A stretch of 11,602 bases of DNA from an uncultured Flavobacteriales bacterium (GTDB lineage Bacteria; Bacteroidota; Bacteroidia; Flavobacteriales; BACL11). Both the position numbers and the translations under genes were made by a program. Under the pieces are notes generated by a model. It saw only the letters and a program-made list of their open reading frames with translations. It was not told the origin of the DNA and did not search any database. Of this stretch, positions 1 to 4,983 are shown one piece after another. Location: the NCBI GenBank assembly GCA_913052655.1, contig CAJXFN010000036.1, positions 1-11,602 of the forward strand. The letters run 5' to 3'. Position 1 is the first letter of the stretch. The number at the start of each line of letters is the position of its first letter.

Positions 1-18
1 CCACTCGGCCACCTCACC
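1..18 (-). tRNA. tRNA-Ser, 5' end only (runs off left edge)
   Basis: Read on the minus strand from position 18 downward, the bases are GGTGAGGTGGCCGAGTGG. This is the usual start of a class II serine tRNA: a seven-base acceptor 5' arm, T8, the start of the D stem, A14 and the D-loop GTGG. Leucine tRNAs, the other common long-arm class, normally start GCC/GCG and have a different D-loop pattern, so serine is preferred. The anticodon lies outside the window, so the isoacceptor cannot be named. A promoter -7 element sits 10 bases upstream of the 5' end, so the tRNA may be transcribed separately from the asparaginase gene in front of it. Confidence 0.75.
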
Positions 19-28
19 AAAATTTTCG

Positions 29-36
29 CAAATCTA
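29..36 (-). promoter_or_regulatory. Bacteroidota -7 promoter element for the tRNA-Ser
   Basis: The minus strand reads TAGATTTG, an exact match to the Bacteroidota housekeeping -7 consensus TAnnTTTG. Transcription would begin about five bases further on, leaving a leader of only about six bases before the mature tRNA end at 18. No good -33 TTG is seen at the expected distance; that region is inside the 3' end of ansA. The element lies in the 25-bp gap between the ansA stop and the tRNA. Confidence 0.5.
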
Positions 37-43
37 TAAAAAA

Positions 44-1042
44 TTAGTTGCTAATCTCACCTCTTAAAGATCTTTTAAAAAGTGTTTTCTTTTCTTCTAA
101 ATTAGAACAAATTCCATCTAAATACATAAGTTTAGTTATAGCAGATTCAGTAGTCATGTCTTTAGCGCTAACTACACCAATTTTATTTAAATCAGAGCTA
201 GTTTCATACTTCCCTTGTTTTACTTCACCTGATAAACATTGACTACAATTTACAACAAAAACCCCTTTATTTATAGCTTTTTTTAAGCATGTAATAAACC
301 ACTCTTTATTTGTTGTATTTCCTGCTCCGAATGTTTCTAAAACAATATTATTCGCAGAATCTAAAACTGATGAAACTACCTTTTTAGTTAGGCCAGGGAA
401 TAGTTTTAAAACAGCAACATCTTCTGTAAGATTAGATTTAATTGATAAATTTTCGTCAGAAGATTTAAAGAAATTAGCAGGCTTATATTTTATACTAATT
501 CCGACCTCTGCTAATGAGGGAAAGTTTGGAGAGATAAAGGCTTCAAATTGCTCTGTGTTTACTTTTACTGTTCTATTTCCTCTTAGTAACTTATCTTCAA
601 AATAAATGCAAACTTCTTGAATCTTTCCGCTCGCTGCTATTTCAATAGAAGTGATAAGATTTTCTTTTGCATCAGTCCTCCTTGATCCTATTGGTATTTG
701 ACTTCCTGTAAAGATAACAGGTTTCTTAAGTCCATCTAACATAAAACTGAGGGCAGAAGCAGAATATGCCATAGTATCAGAACCATGAAGAACAACAAAC
801 CCATCCATGTCTGAATAGTTTTCTTTTATTATCTCTGCAATTTCAACCCAATAATTTTTATCCATATTGGACGAGTCAATAACTTTTTTTAATGAATTAT
901 GATGCACTCTAAGTTCTGGATTTTTTAGCTCCGGAATAGAAGAAGTGAGATCTTTAAAATTAACAGTTTTTAGAGATGAAGAATCTTTGTCTTTTTGCAT
1001 TCCTATTGTACCTCCAGTATATATTAGTAATATATCTTTCAT
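44..1042 (-). CDS. ansA: Type I (cytoplasmic) L-asparaginase
   Basis: Predicted to hydrolyse L-asparagine to aspartate and ammonia in the cytoplasm. The 332 residues match the usual length of the AnsA family. The N-terminal motif YTGGTIGM (residues 8-15) carries the nucleophilic Thr12. The second active-site motif is LHGSDTMAYSASALSFML (85-102), with Asp89 and, unusually, Ser88 where E. coli AnsA has Thr. FTGSQIP (111-117) and RGNRTVK (154-160, catalytic Lys160) follow, and the small C-terminal domain has NCSQCLSGEV (265-274). There is no signal peptide, which fits type I rather than the periplasmic type II enzyme. Val159 stands where E. coli AnsA has Thr162 of the allosteric asparagine site, so feedback behaviour may differ. 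The ATG shares one base with the tatD stop (TAATG), indicating an operon and likely translational coupling. Confidence 0.95.
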   Translation of the reverse strand: MKDILLIYTGGTIGMQKDKDSSSLKTVNFKDLTSSIPELKNPELRVHHNSLKKVIDSSNMDKNYWVEIAEIIKENYSDMDGFVVLHGSDTMAYSASALSFMLDGLKKPVIFTGSQIPIGSRRTDAKENLITSIEIAASGKIQEVCIYFEDKLLRGNRTVKVNTEQFEAFISPNFPSLAEVGISIKYKPANFFKSSDENLSIKSNLTEDVAVLKLFPGLTKKVVSSVLDSANNIVLETFGAGNTTNKEWFITCLKKAINKGVFVVNCSQCLSGEVKQGKYETSSDLNKIGVVSAKDMTTESAITKLMYLDGICSNLEEKKTLFKRSLRGEISN

Positions 1043-1815
1043 TATATTTTAAATAGATCTCTTGCGTTTTGTGTTGTTGTTTCTGCTATAGTGTTTATGT
1101 TAATACTTTTTATTTCAGCAAGTTTTTCTGCAATATTAACTATATATTTACTTTCGTTCCTCTCCCCTCTAAAAGGTGAAGGAGTTAAATAAGGAGCGTC
1201 TGTTTCTAAGATTAGATGTTTCATGTCTATCTTTGATATTACTTTGTCTAATCCTGAGTTCTTAAATGTCAATACTCCCCCTATACCGAGGAAAAAATTT
1301 TGTAGTTCAATTACTCTATTTGCTTGTTTGTTGTCTCCAGTAAAACAATGAAAAACCCCACTTAAATTTTCATCGTTTAATTCTTCAACAATTTCAATTG
1401 CTTCTGAGAAGGAATCTCTTACATGAATCGCTATTGGTAGTTTGTGTTTTTTAGCTAATTCAATTTGAAAACGGAAAGCTTCTTTTTGAATATCTATTGT
1501 ACTTTTATCCCAATATAAATCTAGTCCTATTTCTCCAATTGCAATAAATTGTTCTTTTTGTAACATTTCTTCCACATGTGACAACTCTCTTTCCATAGAT
1601 CCAATTTTTACATCACATGGGTGTAATCCCATCATTGGGAAACAATTTTTTGGATGCTTTTTACACAATTCTATCATGGAGAAAGTATATTTAGAACTAA
1701 TATTTGGAAGAAACATTTTTGTGACTCCTGATTTAATCGCGTTATCAATTACATTATCTCTATCTTCCTTAAATTTATTGGAATAAAGATGAACGTGAGT
1801 ATCTATAAATTTCAT
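1042..1815 (-). CDS. tatD: TatD/YcfH-family metal-dependent deoxyribonuclease
   Basis: A TIM-barrel amidohydrolase-fold hydrolase; characterised relatives are metal-dependent 3'-exonucleases or DNases, although the true substrate of many members is uncertain. At 257 residues it has typical length. The full metal-site set is visible: DTHVH (His7, His9), GEIGLDLYWD (Glu95), IAIHVRD (His131), VFHCFTG (His156) and LETDAPYLTP (Asp206). GLHPCD at 63-68 is the usual family signature. The start is secure because the first metal motif begins only three residues after the ATG. It is first in a two-gene unit, overlapping ansA by one base. Its start codon lies five bases from a promoter -7 element, so the mRNA may have almost no leader. 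The symbol follows common usage; the closest E. coli paralogue (TatD or YcfH) cannot be decided by eye. Confidence 0.93.
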   Translation of the reverse strand: MKFIDTHVHLYSNKFKEDRDNVIDNAIKSGVTKMFLPNISSKYTFSMIELCKKHPKNCFPMMGLHPCDVKIGSMERELSHVEEMLQKEQFIAIGEIGLDLYWDKSTIDIQKEAFRFQIELAKKHKLPIAIHVRDSFSEAIEIVEELNDENLSGVFHCFTGDNKQANRVIELQNFFLGIGGVLTFKNSGLDKVISKIDMKHLILETDAPYLTPSPFRGERNESKYIVNIAEKLAEIKSININTIAETTTQNARDLFKI

Positions 1816-1819
1816 ACTG

Positions 1820-1827
1820 CAAAATTA
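1820..1827 (-). promoter_or_regulatory. -7 promoter element for tatD-ansA
   Basis: The minus strand reads TAATTTTG, matching TAnnTTTG exactly, in the 37-bp gap between the divergent tatD and glycosyltransferase genes. Only four bases separate its final G from the tatD ATG, so a start site about five bases on would fall at or next to the A of the ATG. A TTTG at 1859-1856 on the same strand is 28 bases upstream, longer than the usual spacing, so a -33 element is not convincing. Confidence 0.5.
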
Positions 1828-1852
1828 GGATAATTTATTTAGTTTTACACTC

Positions 1853-2803
1853 ATGCAAAAACCATTAAAAATATTAGTAGTTAGATTTAGTTCCATTGGA
1901 GATATTGTGCTTACTTCCCCAATAGTAAGATGTTTAAAACAGCAACTTTCAGCGGAAGTACATTTTATTACTAAAAATCTATATAAAACTATTGTAAATA
2001 ATAACCCTCATATAGACAAAGTATATTCCATTAATAGTTCAACTAATGAGGTTTTAAATGGATTAAAGAATGAAAAATACGATTATCTTATTGATTTACA
2101 TAACAATATAAGGTCTTTTCAATTAAGAACAGTAGCGGACAACTATTTATCATACAATAAACAAAACTTCAAGAAATTTCTTTTAGTAAAATTTGGAATT
2201 GATATGTTGAATAATAAACATACGGTTGATAGATATTATGATACTGTAAGTTCTCTTGGAATAAAACCAGATGGAGTTGGATTAGATTTCTTCCTAGATG
2301 AGAAAGATATAGTAGATATAGGTATTTATAATTCTGAATATATTTCGTTTGCTATTGGGGGGACACATTTTACAAAGATATTGCCAATAGGTAAAATAAT
2401 TGAGATTTGCAACCATCAAGACAAACAAGTAATACTAGTGGGTGGCAAAGAAGATTTTGACAGAGGAGAAAGAATTGCTGCTCAATGTGATAATGTTATT
2501 AATACATGTGGTGATTTTACACTTAATCAAGCTGCTTATATTGTAAAAAATTCTAACTTTCTAATTACTCATGATACTGGAATGATGCATATTGCAGCTG
2601 CTTTTAAAATGAAAATAATTTCAGTTTTTGGAGGGACACATCCACAATTAGGTTTTACTCCATATTTACCAAATCCAAATAATAAAATTATTCAGATAGA
2701 AAACTTAAACTGCAGGCCCTGTCACCGATATGGAAAGAGTAAATGTCCAAAAAATCATTTTAAATGTATGAAGGATATAGATGTTTCTTTATTTAGAAAA
2801 TAA
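1853..2803 (+). CDS. Glycosyltransferase family 9 protein (LPS heptosyltransferase-like)
   Basis: A GT-B fold enzyme of the ADP-heptose:LPS heptosyltransferase type, expected to add a heptose-like sugar to the lipopolysaccharide inner core at the cytoplasmic face of the inner membrane. The N-terminal domain starts with ILVVRFSSIGDIVLTSP (7-23), with Asp16 at the position of the WaaC catalytic base. The nucleotide-sugar half has FAIGG (166-170), ILVGG (194-198) and THDTGMMHIAAA (239-250), the family donor-site signature. The C-terminus has a four-cysteine pattern C287-x2-C290-x7-C298-x6-C305, common in this group and possibly disulfide or metal binding. At 316 residues it is slightly shorter than E. 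coli WaaF. It is transcribed alone, divergent from tatD, and its 3' end overlaps the thioesterase gene by 15 bp. Donor and acceptor cannot be deduced, so no symbol is given. Confidence 0.9.
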   Translation: MQKPLKILVVRFSSIGDIVLTSPIVRCLKQQLSAEVHFITKNLYKTIVNNNPHIDKVYSINSSTNEVLNGLKNEKYDYLIDLHNNIRSFQLRTVADNYLSYNKQNFKKFLLVKFGIDMLNNKHTVDRYYDTVSSLGIKPDGVGLDFFLDEKDIVDIGIYNSEYISFAIGGTHFTKILPIGKIIEICNHQDKQVILVGGKEDFDRGERIAAQCDNVINTCGDFTLNQAAYIVKNSNFLITHDTGMMHIAAAFKMKIISVFGGTHPQLGFTPYLPNPNNKIIQIENLNCRPCHRYGKSKCPKNHFKCMKDIDVSLFRK

Positions 2804-2805
2804 AG
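2787..2805. terminator. Candidate bidirectional hairpin at a convergent gene junction
   Basis: A perfect 8-bp inverted repeat, CTTTATTT / AAATAAAG, with a three-base AGA loop. On the plus strand it is followed by CTTTT, resembling a weak intrinsic terminator for the glycosyltransferase gene; there is no clear T-run on the minus side. The stem is A/T rich with a single G-C pair, so its stability is low. It lies exactly over the two overlapping gene ends, and the stop codons at 2789-2791 (minus) and 2801-2803 (plus) are paired partners in the stem. Confidence 0.4.
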
Positions 2806-3301
2806 CTTTTAACTCTGTAGCGTCTTCAGCGTTCATTTTTCCGGCTAATATTAAGGACAGCTGTCTTCTTCTAAGAGCAGCGTCAAAACGTTCCTTTTCT
2901 TTTTTAGTTTCTGGTAATACTTCAGGTACCGCTGTAGGTTTATTCATATTTCCAACAGCAACAAATGTGTAAATAGCCTCATTGCATTTTGTCTTAATCC
3001 CAGATTGCATATCTTCAGTCCAAACATCAATAATTACCTCCATCGAAGAATTAAAAGATCTAGAAATATTAGCTTCTAATGTAACAATACTTGCTTGTGG
3101 AATAGGATGACCAAAAGAAACATTATTTACAGATGCGGTAACGCAAGTTCTGCCAGAATGTCTTTGTGCCGTAACCGCTGCAACAATATCCATCCAATGC
3201 AACAATCTCCCACCCATTAGATTATTTAAGTTGTTTGTATCGTTTGGAAGTACAATTTCTGTCTGAATTGTTTTTGATTCTGAAGGAGTTTTTGGGGTCA
3301 T
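2789..3301 (-). CDS. Acyl-CoA thioesterase, hotdog fold (YciA/BACH type)
   Basis: Predicted cytoplasmic hydrolase of fatty acyl-CoA thioesters. The signature PNDTNNLNNLMGGRLLHWMD (19-38) is the start of the hotdog domain, with the expected catalytic Asn27 and Asp38 of the YciA/BACH family; TAQRHSGRTCVTASV (44-58) continues the conserved core. One hotdog domain fills about residues 12-125. The remaining 45 residues are a highly charged, probably helical tail rich in Lys, Glu and Arg that may help oligomerisation. It is the last gene of the four-gene minus-strand unit, starting one base after the stop of the SPOR gene, which suggests coupled translation. Its stop lies inside the end of the convergent glycosyltransferase gene. 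Chain-length preference cannot be read from the sequence. Confidence 0.9.
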   Translation of the reverse strand: MTPKTPSESKTIQTEIVLPNDTNNLNNLMGGRLLHWMDIVAAVTAQRHSGRTCVTASVNNVSFGHPIPQASIVTLEANISRSFNSSMEVIIDVWTEDMQSGIKTKCNEAIYTFVAVGNMNKPTAVPEVLPETKKEKERFDAALRRRQLSLILAGKMNAEDATELKALFSK

Positions 3302-3302
3302 A

Positions 3303-4241
3303 TTATAATGATAAAATCCAGCTAGATTTATTTTTTGATTTTAATGTTTCTAGTTCTATTAAAGCTTCTTCTTTTGTAATAAAGCTATCATAAGAAACAC
3401 GGATAAGTCCATTTGTACTTTTTCCTATAATTTCAGAATTATAACTCTCAGATTGCAATTTTTTCATTAGATTATTAGCATTTCTTTCATTGTTAAAAGC
3501 TCCCGCTACTAGGAAATATCTTTTTTCTAAAATTTTAGGAAGTTCTTCTTCTTTAATCCTTTTAGTTTCTATGGGAGAAATAATTATCTCAATATTTTCG
3601 TCTGTATTTTTCTGTAAGATTGGATTTTCTTCTGAATTAGAAAACAATTTGAAACTAGACATATGAGTATACACATTTTTAATTTTCTCTTCTTGCGTAA
3701 TACTAAATAATGATAGTCCGATTATTGGTATTAAGACTGCCGCTGCTCTCCAGATTTTTCCTCTTCCTTTTTTAGTAGAAATGGGAGCAGTTATAACTTC
3801 AATTTTCTTTTCAATATGATTTACCTTTTTTGTTTTCTGAGAATTGAGGCCAAAAGATTCTATATTGTAATTTGTAAAAGAGTCTTGTAAAAATAAGATA
3901 TTATCATCTATACCTAAAGACAACAACCCTACATTTTCAATTCTAAACGTTCGAATTTTTTTTAGTTTCTGATTTATAAGTGATACATAATTAACTACTA
4001 AATCCTTAGCTTTAATATTAGAAATTCCTTCTGATTTAGAAATGTGATTTATTAATAAACCGTCATTGGTCTTCAGATTTAGATTAAATAAAATTTCTTT
4101 AGAAGGAGGTGTAATAATTCCTGTTGTTTCATTTAAAACAGCTGATTTATTATTTCCAACAAATCCTCCAAATTGAGGAATAATTACACAATCATGTAAA
4201 AATAACAGTTCTGATATATATGTAGATATTGTTTTATTCAC
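3303..4241 (-). CDS. Membrane-anchored HU-CCDC81 and SPOR domain protein
   Basis: Three parts are visible. Residues 1 to about 128 resemble the tandem HU-like (CCDC81-type) domains typical of Bacteroidota, with the N-terminal HDCVIIPQFGGFVGN (16-30) and a second unit near FRIENVGLLSLG (99-110). A basic stretch (KKGRGK, 157-162) precedes a single hydrophobic helix at about 166-181. An acidic linker leads to a C-terminal SPOR domain at about 240-311, beginning RYFLVAGAFNNERNANNLM. SPOR domains bind septal peptidoglycan depleted of stem peptides. With positive charge before the helix, the HU part should be cytoplasmic and the SPOR part periplasmic. A role connecting nucleoid or cytoplasm to the division site is inference. 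It lies between kdsB (13-base gap) and the thioesterase gene (1-base gap). The SPOR and membrane-segment calls are firm; the HU assignment rests on remembered family patterns. Confidence 0.82.
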   Translation of the reverse strand: MNKTISTYISELLFLHDCVIIPQFGGFVGNNKSAVLNETTGIITPPSKEILFNLNLKTNDGLLINHISKSEGISNIKAKDLVVNYVSLINQKLKKIRTFRIENVGLLSLGIDDNILFLQDSFTNYNIESFGLNSQKTKKVNHIEKKIEVITAPISTKKGRGKIWRAAAVLIPIIGLSLFSITQEEKIKNVYTHMSSFKLFSNSEENPILQKNTDENIEIIISPIETKRIKEEELPKILEKRYFLVAGAFNNERNANNLMKKLQSESYNSEIIGKSTNGLIRVSYDSFITKEEALIELETLKSKNKSSWILSL

Positions 4242-4254
4242 TATGCTAAATTAG

Positions 4255-4983
4255 TCATTTTTTTAGATGTAACTCGCTAATCTTTTCAATATCTTCAATC
4301 TTGTCTACCGAAAAAGGGTCAAACTCAGTGATTCCTATATGAATAGAATAATTGTTTTCTATCCATCTTACTTGTTCTAATCTTAATTTTTTTTCATTGT
4401 ATGTGGGGAGTAAATCTATAATTTCATTTAGAATTTTGGTTCTAAAGGCGTAAATACCAATGTGTTTATAGATATCATGATTTTTAAAATCTTCTTCCTT
4501 TAATTTTGCTTCTCTTTCAAATTTTTTTGCAATATTTTGGTTATCAAAAAATACTTTTACTTTATCATTGTCAGTATATGTTTCATAATTATCTATTTTT
4601 TTAGCCAAACTAGCAATCTGAATGTTAGTATTTTCAAACATTTTTACCAATTGTGTTATCTGATCGGGCTCAATAAAAGGTTCGTCTCCTTGTATGTTAA
4701 CAACAATATCGTAATATTCTTCTAGATTTCTTATGACCTCTCCACATCTGTCAGTTCCATTTTCATGATTTTTAGAGGTCATCATAACATCTCCTCCAAA
4801 GGATTTTATATGAAAAGAAATGCGTTCATCGTCTGCAGCTACAACAACTTTATTTAATAAGTTACATTTTTGAGATTGATCGTATACTCTTTGTATCATA
4901 CTTTTACCTAAAATATCTGCAAGTGGTTTACCTGGAAATCTACTGGAGTTATATCTAGATGGTATTATACCAACGACTTTCAT
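4255..4983 (-). CDS. kdsB: 3-deoxy-manno-octulosonate cytidylyltransferase (CMP-Kdo synthetase)
   Basis: Activates Kdo with CTP to CMP-Kdo, the donor for the first sugar added to lipid A, in the cytoplasm. At 242 residues it is close to E. coli KdsB. The nucleotide-binding N-terminus IIPSRYNSSRFPGKPL (6-21) has the conserved Arg10, Arg15 and Lys19. NGTDRC (75-80), VNIQGDEPFI (95-104, Mg-ligand Asp100), YKHIGIYAF (172-180), RLEQVRWIE (201-209) and SVDKIEDIE (225-233, second Mg-ligand Asp227) are all in place. One difference stands out: the usual AxYFSRxxIP segment reads AKKFEREAKL at about 152-161. The frame is intact, so this is divergence, not damage. Its ATG shares one base with the stop of the TonB receptor gene (TAATG), so it depends on the upstream promoter and is probably translationally coupled. 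Confidence 0.93.
   Translation of the reverse strand: MKVVGIIPSRYNSSRFPGKPLADILGKSMIQRVYDQSQKCNLLNKVVVAADDERISFHIKSFGGDVMMTSKNHENGTDRCGEVIRNLEEYYDIVVNIQGDEPFIEPDQITQLVKMFENTNIQIASLAKKIDNYETYTDNDKVKVFFDNQNIAKKFEREAKLKEEDFKNHDIYKHIGIYAFRTKILNEIIDLLPTYNEKKLRLEQVRWIENNYSIHIGITEFDPFSVDKIEDIEKISELHLKK

Noticed and set aside
48..242. 64-residue open frame on the plus strand
   Set aside because: It lies wholly antisense inside ansA, has no recognisable family pattern and no promoter; the ansA frame has catalytic motifs.
2781..2972. 63-residue open frame on the plus strand at the convergent junction
   Set aside because: It overlaps the end of the glycosyltransferase gene and is antisense to the thioesterase gene; composition looks like a shadow frame.
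4537..4725. 62-residue hydrophobic open frame on the plus strand inside kdsB
   Set aside because: Its hydrophobic look comes from antisense reading of Lys/Glu-rich, AT-rich kdsB codons; no upstream signals.
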